Below, one piece after another: positions 37,041 through 46,302 of a stretch of DNA of 64,000 nucleotides; the stretch's first letter is position 1, and every line of letters starts with the position of its first letter. The stretch covers positions 1 to 64,000 of the forward strand of contig CAZFER010000016.1 in assembly GCA_964517495.1 (NCBI GenBank), read 5' to 3'. The notes below the pieces were generated by a model. It was given only the letters and a program-made list of their open reading frames with translations, had not been told where the DNA came from and did no database searches. The stretch comes from CAZFER01 sp964517495. GTDB taxonomy: Bacteria > Hinthialibacterota > Hinthialibacteria > Hinthialibacterales > Hinthialibacteraceae. Made by a program: the position numbers and the translations under genes.

Positions 37041-37106
37041 TCAGACGGGAGATTCCACCCATATCCATTTAATAGCTACACTGGCATCAATAACATAAAG
37101 GCTCAT
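37041..37106 (-). pseudogene. remnant of a PIN-domain (VapC-like) toxin gene
   Basis: The ATG at 37106 overlaps the stop of the upstream small gene in ATGA. It codes SLYVIDASVAIKWIW and six more residues before a TGA. YVIDASVAIKW is the first strand and acidic motif of PIN-domain ribonucleases. The other about 110 residues of the toxin are missing downstream, so the toxin is dead. Confidence 0.8.
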
Positions 37107-37393
37107 CGACTATCCCGGTCTTCTCGAATTAAATCGGCGCTATTGGTCTTTTGCGGTCCTACCTCTTTTCTAAACTCAGCGGCCTTTTGCAGAAATTCTT
37201 CCAGACTCAATTTCTGATTCTGAAACGATTTTGAATAATGAAAATCTCCTTCCGATCCATCCAAGGATTCTAATACGTATTTATTGATTGTTGTGTCATC
37301 AAAATAATTCTCATCGTAGAAAAAATTAACAATTTTTGAAATTTCTTCCGGTGGAAGAGACTTAATTTGTTGAATAATATCCTGGGCGTTCAT
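37103..37393 (-). CDS. putative antitoxin of a degraded PIN toxin-antitoxin pair
   Basis: 96 residues. The N-terminus (NAQDIIQQIKSLPPEEISKIVNFFYDE) resembles small antitoxins that precede PIN toxins. The C-terminal half is charged, as expected of a toxin-wrapping tail. The stop overlaps a truncated VapC-like remnant by 4 bases, in the order antitoxin-toxin. It may now be an orphan. Confidence 0.6.
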   Translation of the reverse strand: MNAQDIIQQIKSLPPEEISKIVNFFYDENYFDDTTINKYVLESLDGSEGDFHYSKSFQNQKLSLEEFLQKAAEFRKEVGPQKTNSADLIREDRDSR

Positions 37394-37444
37394 GGAATGT
37401 CTCCATTTTTATCGATTATTTATTCTCAGGATATAAATAATTCA

Positions 37445-39850
37445 TTATAATATATTCTTCCCATCCACCCTGCTGGGGGCTTTCAGGTCGAAGTAATTCA
37501 GCACCGTCGGGGCGAAATCGAAGATGGAGGGGTTATCGGTGTTGATTTTGCGGTTGCAGAAAAAGATGCCGGGGACGTGTTTGGGATCAAAGCTGCAGTG
37601 ACAGCCCGACCATTTTTCCATGTTGGGTTCCAGAACGGTGGGTGAAATCCCGCCCAGGCAGGTTTGCCAGGATACTCGGTAGTGTTCACTGAAACATACT
37701 TGAAGATCGGGCGCGTCATGGTCATCATCGGCATAGCGGCCAGTCCAGATATCACCGCGTTTGCCCACGAAAGAGACAACCTGCGCCCCTTCCATGCCTT
37801 CCCGGTCATCGTTAAGAGCGTTCAATTTCGTACAAATCTCGTCACAAAGAGCGTTATAGTCCTTTTTCTCAACAATGCCCAAGGGTTCACGCCCCTTCAG
37901 GTTAATGTATATCTGTCCCAAGCCAAGGGCATAGGCTTTGGTTTTTGACCAATCGACGTAAGAGAAGTAACTGTTGACATTCTTTTTCAGCAGATCATCC
38001 AGTTTCATCTCGCTATCCATCAAGGGATTGCCTTGCAGTGCCATATACCCGTTATCCACCAGCCACTTATTGATATTGACCTGGTGACGCCATGACTGAA
38101 AACCGTGGTCCGACATGACCACCAATACGGTATCCGGATCATTCTCTATCTCTTTCATCATGCGCCCCACAATTTCGTCCATACGCAGGAATACTTTTTT
38201 GATCTCGTCCTTATATTTCGCTGCATTTTCAACCTTGTGCATGGGGTGTTTTTCATCCATATGATGGATAAACATATGGCTGACACGGTCTGTTTCTGAA
38301 AACACCGATATAAACACATTGCTGTTTGATTTGTTCCAGGTGGCGAAGGTCTTCTCTTCCCGCTTTTTCATCAGGTCAAGCAGATCATCCATGAAACCTT
38401 CTTCAGAAAGATGGCCATCCTTCAAGCCATGCGTTTCTGCGGCCCAGCCGCGGGTTTTAAATAGCCCATCGGTCCATTCAACCAGATCTTTGGAAAACGA
38501 TTTGGGGTGAGAGATGGGAACCGGTGGATTGGTGGGATCGATATCAGGCGAACTCATAAAGATACTGATCTTACCATTGGACAGTTCCTGAGGATAAAAC
38601 CGGCAGATACCATGCACAGCAATAAACTTGGTTACCGGGAATTCAAGGCGGAACCAGTCGCTCCACTTCTTTAATTTGGTCTGCTGTACCTGGCCACGGA
38701 GGCGAATTTCGACAGTTTCATCATCGATTACTTTGAATGCGACTTTGTTAAAGATGGTCTTCTTTATTTCTTCAATTTTGTCATCCAGATCATTCAATTC
38801 TTTCGACAATTCCGCCATGTGGGTTCGTGCCACACTGGCGCGCACACCTTCCTCCTTAACGAAGGGGATATCCTTCTCGATCGATTCCTGCAAGGCGTTT
38901 AGCCTTTTGGAAGTCTCTTCGGATCGTAAGTAAGAAAACAACGCCAGACTCTGAACGATTTGTGTGCCTACGATTTTCTTCAGGTTATACTTTTCTTCTT
39001 CGGTTACATGTTCGCGGCGAATCCGGTTTAAATGGGCTTGCCATTCACACCAGGTTAACCTTTTTTCCAGAATTTTCTTTTCAAGCGATCGGATTTCCTG
39101 ATCAATAATGGGATCATAGGGGCCAAAGACATGGCCTTCCAACAGTTCCACATCCTTTTCATTTTGTTTTAGTTCAACAATTTTTCCACCAAAAGTGGTC
39201 TCTGTAGGTTCAAAGTCAGGGCCGTAAAGGAAATGATGAAAAGTGGCCTGCACACCGCGGCAGTCGGGAACCCCCAATCCGGAAAGCGTATACCCATAGT
39301 TCATCTTGGGCGGGGGGAAAGTGGTAGGAACTTCGAGCATGGATGTTTCAATACCATGTTTACTCAAAACATCCCAAAAAGCCGTTCCACCACGGAGGCT
39401 TACCGCTTTGGGCATTTTGATGGGGATTCCACCAAAAATAAACTTGGGGAATTCACGCCCCACGAATGATTCTTCAGTGGGGATATACGATCCAACAGGA
39501 CGGCGTAAAAAGTCATAGACGCCATGCTCGCCTGGATTGGCGCCCACTGCAAAGCTTGCCCATGCCACCGGTGATTCTGGAGGCGTTGAGGAACGCAAAC
39601 GTGAATAAGTTCCTTGATCTGCCAAGCGGCGCAGGTTGGGAAGTTCATCCCACCATTGTTCCACAAACCGGGGATCAGCACCGTCAAACCCAAGGATGAT
39701 GAATTTCTTTTTCGTTTCTTTGCGGGGAGGTTTTCGATAGAAATAGATATAACCCGCGATAATAACAACCAATAAGAAAAGAAACACACGCCGACTAAAC
39801 CGGCGGTTTTTTTTAAATTGATCGGATGATTTTATTTTTATATTTTCCAT
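37445..39850 (-). CDS. membrane-anchored alkaline phosphatase superfamily hydrolase
   Basis: 801 residues from the ATG at 39850 with AAGGAG upstream. One membrane helix near 22-38 (VFLFLLVVIIAGYIYFY) anchors an outer catalytic domain. AlkP-superfamily features are FDGADPRF (metal Asp), PESPVAWASFAVGANPGEHG (nucleophile region) and VVMSDHGFQSWRH (metal Asp/His). A charged helical insert covers about 230-380. The family includes nucleotide pyrophosphatases/phosphodiesterases and phosphoglycerol transferases; substrate unknown. Confidence 0.85.
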   Translation of the reverse strand: MENIKIKSSDQFKKNRRFSRRVFLFLLVVIIAGYIYFYRKPPRKETKKKFIILGFDGADPRFVEQWWDELPNLRRLADQGTYSRLRSSTPPESPVAWASFAVGANPGEHGVYDFLRRPVGSYIPTEESFVGREFPKFIFGGIPIKMPKAVSLRGGTAFWDVLSKHGIETSMLEVPTTFPPPKMNYGYTLSGLGVPDCRGVQATFHHFLYGPDFEPTETTFGGKIVELKQNEKDVELLEGHVFGPYDPIIDQEIRSLEKKILEKRLTWCEWQAHLNRIRREHVTEEEKYNLKKIVGTQIVQSLALFSYLRSEETSKRLNALQESIEKDIPFVKEEGVRASVARTHMAELSKELNDLDDKIEEIKKTIFNKVAFKVIDDETVEIRLRGQVQQTKLKKWSDWFRLEFPVTKFIAVHGICRFYPQELSNGKISIFMSSPDIDPTNPPVPISHPKSFSKDLVEWTDGLFKTRGWAAETHGLKDGHLSEEGFMDDLLDLMKKREEKTFATWNKSNSNVFISVFSETDRVSHMFIHHMDEKHPMHKVENAAKYKDEIKKVFLRMDEIVGRMMKEIENDPDTVLVVMSDHGFQSWRHQVNINKWLVDNGYMALQGNPLMDSEMKLDDLLKKNVNSYFSYVDWSKTKAYALGLGQIYINLKGREPLGIVEKKDYNALCDEICTKLNALNDDREGMEGAQVVSFVGKRGDIWTGRYADDDHDAPDLQVCFSEHYRVSWQTCLGGISPTVLEPNMEKWSGCHCSFDPKHVPGIFFCNRKINTDNPSIFDFAPTVLNYFDLKAPSRVDGKNIL

Positions 39851-40192
39851 GATCTCCTTGTACCTATGGTTAATGTGACATTTCTATTGTATCTCGAACA
39901 GCTTTAGGGTTTTCATTTTTTAAATTGTTTCCACGATTGTATCAAAAATGGGTTGAAACAATGATCAATCTTTTTGTAGGGGCAAACCTATGTGTTTGCC
40001 CTATGCTTAGGGTTGACACAAAGGTCAACCCCTACATTCTGTAAGAAAAATTCTGCATACTTGCCTTAATCTCATGATGATGGTGTTAAATGCCTAAATC
40101 CAGTCAAACTAAAAGGTTACTTAAAGCATACCGTTCAAACATCCATAATCAAAATTTATGCTCTTGATTACAGGTTATAGTGGGGAAAAGGT
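39851..40192. other. intergenic region with a nested inverted-repeat element
   Basis: Holds the repeat element at 39975-40036, described separately. Nothing else recognisable is seen between the AlkP gene start and the sirtuin gene end. Confidence 0.5.
39975..40036. repeat. small nested inverted-repeat element
   Basis: Outer arms TGTAGGGG and CCCCTACA enclose two hairpins, GGGCAAAC/GTTTGCCC and GGGTTGAC/GTCAACCC. The GGGGCAAAC core also occurs in the hairpin at 411-436. This looks like a short non-coding mobile or REP-like element. Confidence 0.7.
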
Positions 40193-40930
40193 TTATGTCT
40201 TCGGAATTATATGAGGTAGCGTCTCGCCGGCTTTGCCATGCAAGTGAATATCTGCCATTGATGAAAATCCTGTTTCCCCCAAATTTACTTCGATTATCTT
40301 GCCTTTCGCACCCCGGGCGCGGTTAGCCCAATCGGCAATATAACCAAAACTGGCTTCCGTGCCGACCACGATAACAACATCAACCTCACCTTCACCCAAA
40401 AATTGCTCGGTTTGATTAACAGATGTTTTATCGATCATCTCACCAAACCAGACAACATTAGGCCGTAATAGGCCATTGCAGGTTTTGCATCGGGGAGGTA
40501 TCTCAGGAAGCGGGGTACGACGATCTTCACTGACGGTCCCTTCGACTGTGCAGCGAACTTTCCATATACTACCATGAATATGGGAAAGATTCAATGATCC
40601 GGCTTGTTCATGAAGGTCGTCCACGTTTTGTGTTAACAAGAAGAACCGATCTTTCGCATTTTCCAAAGCTGCCAGGGCAATATGCCCCGGATTTGGTTTG
40701 CAATCCTTTAGGGTTGTTCTTCGCTCATCATACCATTTCCAGACATATTCAGGATCAGCGGCGAAGGCTTCTGGGGTGGCGACTTTATACGGATCAACTT
40801 TTTTCCATAGTCCTCCCGTATCACGAAAGGTTGGAACGCCACTTTCTGCCGATACACCGGCACCGGTTAACACAAAAATACTCTCAGCCTGCTCAACAAT
40901 TTTCCGAGCTTCATTCAAAGCCAAAGCCAT
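40193..40930 (-). CDS. NAD-dependent protein deacylase, sirtuin class III
   Basis: 245 residues. NAD-binding and catalytic motifs are GAGVSAESGVPTFRD, TQNVDDLHEQAG, catalytic His in HIHGS and the RPNVVWFGEMI loop. A YDERR motif gives the Tyr-x-x-Arg signature of class III (Sirt5/CobB-like) enzymes that prefer succinyl or malonyl lysine. Zinc ligands are one Cys in VRC and a CKTC pair. AAGGAG precedes the ATG. It lies 10 bases after the DUF92 gene, so the two are probably one operon. Confidence 0.93.
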   Translation of the reverse strand: MALALNEARKIVEQAESIFVLTGAGVSAESGVPTFRDTGGLWKKVDPYKVATPEAFAADPEYVWKWYDERRTTLKDCKPNPGHIALAALENAKDRFFLLTQNVDDLHEQAGSLNLSHIHGSIWKVRCTVEGTVSEDRRTPLPEIPPRCKTCNGLLRPNVVWFGEMIDKTSVNQTEQFLGEGEVDVVIVVGTEASFGYIADWANRARGAKGKIIEVNLGETGFSSMADIHLHGKAGETLPHIIPKT

Positions 40931-40940
40931 ACATTACTCC

Positions 40941-42266
40941 TTAAAGCAAAATCCGTGTTATACATGCGACGATAACGGCCATCGAACCTCCAATCAGGGT
41001 ATTGAGGAAATTCATCCATTCATTATCGACTTCTTCACCCTCTTCGGTCCAATAAGCCGAAATGTACGATTCAGCATAAAAACCAATCCAACCCCCAATG
41101 ACAACAGCGGGTATGGAATGAAAAGGAATGGTGGTCAAGCAAAAAGAGATCAAGGCAAATAGCAGGCACGCCCCCATTCCACACAGGGTTCCTTCAATGG
41201 ATATCGCCCCTACCGTACCGGGTGGCACAAGCCGAAAGGTTGAGGCTAAAAAGGGGCTGCGGCCATAGACTTGTCCTAATTCACTTGATGTGGTATCGGC
41301 CAAGGCCGTTGCCAAGGCGGCACAATAAAAGATGCTCAACAATAGATCGAGGCCATCCGTCGCCCCGATCAACACAGCCGCCAATAAGGCCAAAATACAA
41401 TTGGCAATGGCATGTTTTGCGCCCCGGCGCCCTTCTTCTTCCTGGGCGATGCCAAGCGTATCTTTTTCGTAATAGCCAATCCGGGTGGCCAATGAACCAA
41501 GCACAAAAAAGACAATCAGCAGGATATACAAATCTAACCCCATCGCCAATACCGCCGTTCCAATCAGTGTTCCCCCCAACGCGCCTGAAGTGGAAACCAT
41601 CCCAGCCCACCACGCCAGGCCAGCCACGATTAGATTGATCAACAGTGCCAATCCCCACCAACCGGCCGTTTGTGTGGTTGTTGAAAGAGATAGGTCAATC
41701 TGAGATGTGATGCTAAGAAAAACAGCAGCCACTAATGCGACGACCACATTATCATCCCACGTCAGTGGCAGCGTTTCAAAAAAGGCTGCCATCGCTGAAG
41801 CACATATGGCCATCATGGCGATATGAAGATACGTGGGAACCGGCCCAATCCAACTCATCACAATAAACGAACCCAAACTGCCAAAAATCCAAAAAGCAAG
41901 TGTACCCCCAAATGACTTTTTAGGATTCCAGGGAAGCCGGAATATAGGCCATTTTGAACCGATAATGTTAGAAAATCCATCTCCTAAAGCAAGGATGGCC
42001 CATGCACCCCCCGCCAACATCAGGTTATCCGGGAATATAATTATCAATAAGCTGACCATCAACGGATAGGCAGCGATTCCCTGCAATAAATGCTCACGTT
42101 CTCGAAAAAAAGAAGGGGCATATTTAGGGAGTAAAAGAATATTATGGATAAAAGCCGTGAAGGCCAATAAAAAAGCCCATGAGGCGGTTAAATATTTCAA
42201 TAAAAATGCGAATAAAACGCATAATATATGCAGCCACTGGCGTTTTCGTTCTGCGGAGGGGGTCAT
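40941..42266 (-). CDS. polytopic membrane protein: dolichol-kinase/CDP-DAG-synthase-like half fused to DUF92
   Basis: 441 residues with more than ten membrane helices. The N-terminal half (ALGDGFSNIIGSKW, then NPKKSFGGTLAF) resembles phosphatidate cytidylyltransferase/dolichol-kinase proteins. The C-terminal half (GMVSTSGALGGTLIG, TALADTTSSELGQVYG) is DUF92/TMEM19-like. In plants and cyanobacteria DUF92 proteins include phytyl-phosphate kinases, so a polyprenyl or isoprenoid lipid kinase role is possible. The SD is weak. It is followed closely by the sirtuin gene. Confidence 0.75.
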   Translation of the reverse strand: MTPSAERKRQWLHILCVLFAFLLKYLTASWAFLLAFTAFIHNILLLPKYAPSFFREREHLLQGIAAYPLMVSLLIIIFPDNLMLAGGAWAILALGDGFSNIIGSKWPIFRLPWNPKKSFGGTLAFWIFGSLGSFIVMSWIGPVPTYLHIAMMAICASAMAAFFETLPLTWDDNVVVALVAAVFLSITSQIDLSLSTTTQTAGWWGLALLINLIVAGLAWWAGMVSTSGALGGTLIGTAVLAMGLDLYILLIVFFVLGSLATRIGYYEKDTLGIAQEEEGRRGAKHAIANCILALLAAVLIGATDGLDLLLSIFYCAALATALADTTSSELGQVYGRSPFLASTFRLVPPGTVGAISIEGTLCGMGACLLFALISFCLTTIPFHSIPAVVIGGWIGFYAESYISAYWTEEGEEVDNEWMNFLNTLIGGSMAVIVACITRILL

Positions 42267-42448
42267 TTTTGGTTGAGTGCCTCTCTCTCTAAAATATATG
42301 TATCTAATGACGGTTGTATCTGATAATGGGCTTTAAATGTTTCATATTCCTTGACTCATTCAGGCGAATTGGAATTCCCTTCGCTGGCACGAATGAAAAA
42401 ATTTTTAGGTGTGGCATCACTTGAGATAAATTTCCCCACAATCACTGA

Positions 42449-42830
42449 CTAACCCTGTGCTTCCAGGCATAACGACCGAGCCATGCCAGTCAGCATTTCT
42501 ACAAAGCGCAGGGTAAACAATCCATGCTTTTTCAACGGATAAAAAGGGATGCTTTCCAATTGATCCGCCAATTCATGTTGGCAACAGGGTGCGGCTGCAA
42601 TATGCCTGGCCCGCTGAACGATTCCACACGCCAAGGCTTCATCGGTTGCAGTATCGCAAGCGTGTAAACTGATCAGTAAATCAATAGCCCTTGGAAATTC
42701 CGCTTCCAAAATTGAAGCGCATTGGAAATTCATCGAACCCAACGTTAATGTATCAGTTTTATCCAGACAATCTTCGATCAATTTTGTTGAAGTATCAATA
42801 CCAACAAAAGAGGCTTTAAAGTGAACCCTA
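42449..42830 (-). pseudogene. internal fragment of a SAM-dependent methyltransferase gene (Methyltransf_32-like)
   Basis: In this frame the sequence FVGIDTSTKLIEDC, then LLISLHACDTATDEALA and AAAPCCQHELAD, matches the middle of a family usually near 380 residues. The glycine-rich SAM motif before it and the usual C-terminal end after LEAQG are both absent, and the frame begins where pcm ends. A TTG at 42781 is the only possible start. It appears to be a decayed piece left beside pcm. Confidence 0.65.
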
Positions 42831-43496
42831 TTGATCCTCGTTCCAATCGGTTTGGGTTAAATCACGTTGTTTCGAGATTAAAGGTACAAACACGCATGGG
42901 ATCATGCTTTCAGTGCGGTATTCACCGTTCTTTTTTCGAATACGGCTTAATGTTTGCATTTCAGAATCACCAATCGGGATTAACAACATCCCATTTTCAG
43001 CCAGTTGATTGGTGAGGGATGAAGGAACACGCCGAGTTGCTGCTGTAACTATAATTTTATCAAAGGGGGCTTTCTCTTCCCAGCCTTCCAATCCATCACC
43101 CACCTTAAATTGAACGTTTTCACGGCCTAAGTGCTGAAGAGTACGTTGAGCATTAATGCTAAGTGAATAATGGCGCTCAATGGTATACACTTCCTTACAT
43201 AAAAACGATAGAATAGCCGCTTGATAACCTGAACCGGTCCCAATTTCCAAAATCCGGTCAGTGGACCGGCATTCCAGGCTTTGTGTCATATAGGCGACCA
43301 TATAAGGTTGAGAAATGGTGGCTCTATCTTCAGGCAAAGTAAGAGGTTTATCCTCATAGGCCTGATTAACAAGGTCTTCAGGAACAAATAGATGGCGCGG
43401 AACTCGTTGAAATACATCCAGAATACGATGATCTTTAATCCCTCGCGATATAAACTGATCTTGCAGCATTTTTAAAAGCGATTGTTCGTAGTCCAT
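42828..43496 (-). CDS. pcm: protein-L-isoaspartate O-methyltransferase
   Basis: 222 residues, the normal length. Family motifs are present: the RHLFVPE opening, LPEDRATISQPYMVAYMTQ, the SAM loop LEIGTGSGYQAA, VGDGLEGW and FDKIIVTAA. The enzyme repairs isoaspartyl residues in aged proteins. It ends with TAG at 42828; the methyltransferase fragment follows with no gap. Confidence 0.95.
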   Translation of the reverse strand: MDYEQSLLKMLQDQFISRGIKDHRILDVFQRVPRHLFVPEDLVNQAYEDKPLTLPEDRATISQPYMVAYMTQSLECRSTDRILEIGTGSGYQAAILSFLCKEVYTIERHYSLSINAQRTLQHLGRENVQFKVGDGLEGWEEKAPFDKIIVTAATRRVPSSLTNQLAENGMLLIPIGDSEMQTLSRIRKKNGEYRTESMIPCVFVPLISKQRDLTQTDWNEDQ

Positions 43497-43807
43497 CGGG
43501 CATCCTTATTGATAGGTAGAATCATGTCATGAATATATTCAATTCATTATAAATGCAATGATTTTGATTCGTTTTTAACAATTTATTCCAAATAAACTTG
43601 AATGGTGATCGTTATACAAACATCATGAGGAGTTAAGATTTAAAATGTGTAAACCATATGGAATATTAATGGTTAACCTTCCAAAAACATTTAAAATCCC
43701 CTTAAAATTCTAGTTTAAAAGGTGTTTCAAAAAAAGTCATTAATATTTGAATGGATGTACATTCCAAACCTGCTTGATCCAGGCAAATAAAAATATCACG
43801 TATTTGT
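43497..43807. other. AT-rich divergent intergenic region
   Basis: Lies between pcm (minus) and the GT87 gene (plus). No promoter, RNA or repeat could be supported. Confidence 0.4.
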
Positions 43808-45073
43808 ATGATAAACAAAGACAATCAGCATATTTTGGGTATTTTTTTAATCATTATAGGTGGATTATTTTACCTGCAAAATTGTGTGTATAAATCCTTT
43901 ATACCTCCATTTGCCCATCGAAATGATTTTGCTCACCTATATTTGGGCGGATTTCTTGCAGAACGAGGTGGAAATATCTATGATGCCCAATTAATGTTAA
44001 AAACCAAATCGTTTCTCAAAATCCCCACAGGCTTGAATCCATTTGTCTATCCCCCTTTCTTTGCCGTGTTACTCATTCCTCTCAATAAACTAAGTTATGA
44101 TGGGGCATGGCTGGTGTTTTTTGTGATTAGCCAGGCCGCTTTTTTTTATTCTATCTTTCTGATAATAAAGATGTTACGTAGAGAAGGCGAATCGCTGTCG
44201 CTATGGTGGGGACTGTTGATCGCTTATTCCGCTTGTTTCAATCCTCTCCCCAAAACATTCACCGCTGGCCAGATGAATACCATCATTCTTTTATGCCTGG
44301 TGTTGGGATGGTATTTCTTTAGGCGGAAGCAAGAATGGATTTCAGGATTGATCCTTGGTTTAGGAACGGCAGTGAAACTATCTCCCGGATTTCTGCTGGT
44401 ATATTTCTTATGGAAAAGACAATGGCGTGTGGTGGGCGGAGGTGTGATAAGCCTCGTTCTATCATTGATTATCTCATTGTCATATCTAGACTTGGAAATC
44501 CATCAGGCTTTTGTAAATGAAGCGCAGCAGATGCAATATGGAACCTCAACCTGGGAACAATATGGACAGCATTACCATGTTGAACCACATAATCAATCTC
44601 CCGCTGCCATGTGGTATCGTTTGTTAACCGAAAATCCTTCAACAAGTGGTATAACCAATTCCCCTGGTACTGCCAAGGTTTTATCATATCTATCCGCATT
44701 GATTTGTTTTGCTGCTCTAATAATCTTGTCTTATCATCCACGTTTTGAGTGCAATTTGCTTGAATATTCACTGTGGTGTATTGGTATGCTGTTATTACCG
44801 AGCTTGATGTGGGATCATTACCTGGTTCAAATGATATTTGCCATCGCACTGGCAAGCCGAATGGCGTTTTCAGGTGGAGAAACAGGGAAATATATCTTAG
44901 CGATAAGCTTAGGTTTTATGGCGATACCCTTTTGGTTTGACAATCCCATATTAAAATCAGGATGGGCGACCTTAATAATTTCAATCAAATTATTTACACT
45001 CATTGGATTGTTTGCCTATTTATCAATAAATCAAGCTCGTAAAAAGAATGGTTCTTTCACGGATTTCATGTAA
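43808..45073 (+). CDS. DUF2029/GT87-type polytopic membrane glycosyltransferase
   Basis: 421 residues with about ten membrane helices. RNDFAHLYLGGFLAERGGNIYD in the first outer loop contains the Asp typical of GT87 enzymes, and NPFVYPPFFAVLL follows. These enzymes use polyprenyl-phosphate sugars to extend lipid or cell-surface glycans. No SD is evident before the ATG. It is separated from the Asp23 gene by 138 bases. Confidence 0.8.
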   Translation: MINKDNQHILGIFLIIIGGLFYLQNCVYKSFIPPFAHRNDFAHLYLGGFLAERGGNIYDAQLMLKTKSFLKIPTGLNPFVYPPFFAVLLIPLNKLSYDGAWLVFFVISQAAFFYSIFLIIKMLRREGESLSLWWGLLIAYSACFNPLPKTFTAGQMNTIILLCLVLGWYFFRRKQEWISGLILGLGTAVKLSPGFLLVYFLWKRQWRVVGGGVISLVLSLIISLSYLDLEIHQAFVNEAQQMQYGTSTWEQYGQHYHVEPHNQSPAAMWYRLLTENPSTSGITNSPGTAKVLSYLSALICFAALIILSYHPRFECNLLEYSLWCIGMLLLPSLMWDHYLVQMIFAIALASRMAFSGGETGKYILAISLGFMAIPFWFDNPILKSGWATLIISIKLFTLIGLFAYLSINQARKKNGSFTDFM

Positions 45074-45211
45074 AATATAAGGGAAGGTACCAAATTTCCG
45101 ATTTTCGGATTTAATATGTCTCTACTTGAAAATGAGCATAATACTATTTTACCAGAGTTTAAGCTGGTGTATGATTAGAATATCATTGCAGATATCATGC
45201 CGGAGGCAGTA

Positions 45212-45613
45212 ATGATCGGATATTTTGATACGGAATTGGGGCGTGTCCAGATTTCATCAACCATCGTCAGGCGCTTCATCATGAGAGAAGTGGAAAAATC
45301 CCCATGTTTTCGCTTTCCTGGAACAAAACCAGGAGAGCCAGTTAGCCGCAAGGTTGCCGAACGGAATATCAGAGTCAACTTTGTTGAGGGAAGTATTGAA
45401 GCAACCTTAATGATTTCAGTTCTTTATGGTACTCGAATTATCAAAGAAGCACGTGAACTGCAAGGGAAAATCACTCGTGCACTTCAACTTGGAGCTGGTT
45501 TGAATGTTTCAAAAATGTCGATCAATGTTGAAAGTGTTTATGAAGAAACCCCGGAAGATACGCCATTACTCATTGATCACGAAACCGTGCCGGCCAATGC
45601 AGTCAACCAATAA
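45212..45613 (+). CDS. Asp23/Gls24-family envelope stress protein
   Basis: 133 residues from the ATG at 45212, which has GGAGG five bases upstream; the ATG at 45197 lacks an SD. The Asp23-type alpha-beta domain is shown by FVEGSIEATLMISVLYGTRI, then EARELQGKITRALQLGAGL and VSKMSINVESVYEE. In other bacteria Asp23 is tethered to the membrane by AmaP, the next gene here, 19 bases on. Confidence 0.85.
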   Translation: MIGYFDTELGRVQISSTIVRRFIMREVEKSPCFRFPGTKPGEPVSRKVAERNIRVNFVEGSIEATLMISVLYGTRIIKEARELQGKITRALQLGAGLNVSKMSINVESVYEETPEDTPLLIDHETVPANAVNQ

Positions 45614-45632
45614 AACAGGTTAAGGCGGATTT

Positions 45633-46289
45633 ATGAAACAAATTACCCTCACTGTTTCGTTTCTGATTGTTTTTGTTATGTCGCTTATATGCTGGCTAAT
45701 TGTATTGGGGAGTGAGGAACTTTTAATTGGGCTTTGCACTCTGCTTCCCAATATTTATCTATACGAAACGTGGGGGAAGTTGGCATTTTGGGCATTTGCT
45801 TTTATCTCTTTTGCATGCAGCCTTTCCTTATTAGCCCTCCTATTGGGTCTTGAACCCCGCTTGCGTAAACATGTCATTCTGGAAAACGAAGCGGGCGCCA
45901 TAGGTGTTTCATTGGACGCCATTGAAGATTTCATCAAACGTAAAGCCATCAATGTAAGTGGAGTGCGGGATCTGATCGTCCGTGCCGAAACCATCGATGG
46001 TGAGCTGCTTTTAAAAACCAAAATCGTTCTTGAACTACAACAAAACGTACCCTCTTTTACCAAGGATTTTCAAGAGAAAATACGGAGAGAATTAACCGAT
46101 ACCCTTGGGCTGAAGAATATCAAAGAGGTTCAAGTTTTAATCCATAAAATTCTCCCCCGTGAATCAAAATCTGAACCGATTCTGCTCTCACCCCCATCTC
46201 AAAAAATCCTCCTCAAAGATCAAGAAGATGAAGAAGTCACAGAAACTGAACAAAACGAACAAGATATAAAATCCAAAGCCCAGGAATAA
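45633..46289 (+). CDS. amaP: AmaP-like membrane anchor of Asp23
   Basis: 218 residues with two membrane helices (about 7-30 and 50-72), then a small domain (about 85-170; AIEDFIKRKAINVSGVRDLIV, VPSFTKDFQEKIRRELTDTLG) and an acidic tail. AmaP anchors Asp23 in the membrane. It sits between the Asp23 gene and gatC, and the short spacings suggest one transcript. Confidence 0.85.
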   Translation: MKQITLTVSFLIVFVMSLICWLIVLGSEELLIGLCTLLPNIYLYETWGKLAFWAFAFISFACSLSLLALLLGLEPRLRKHVILENEAGAIGVSLDAIEDFIKRKAINVSGVRDLIVRAETIDGELLLKTKIVLELQQNVPSFTKDFQEKIRRELTDTLGLKNIKEVQVLIHKILPRESKSEPILLSPPSQKILLKDQEDEEVTETEQNEQDIKSKAQE

Positions 46290-46302
46290 AGGATCGTATA
46301 AT

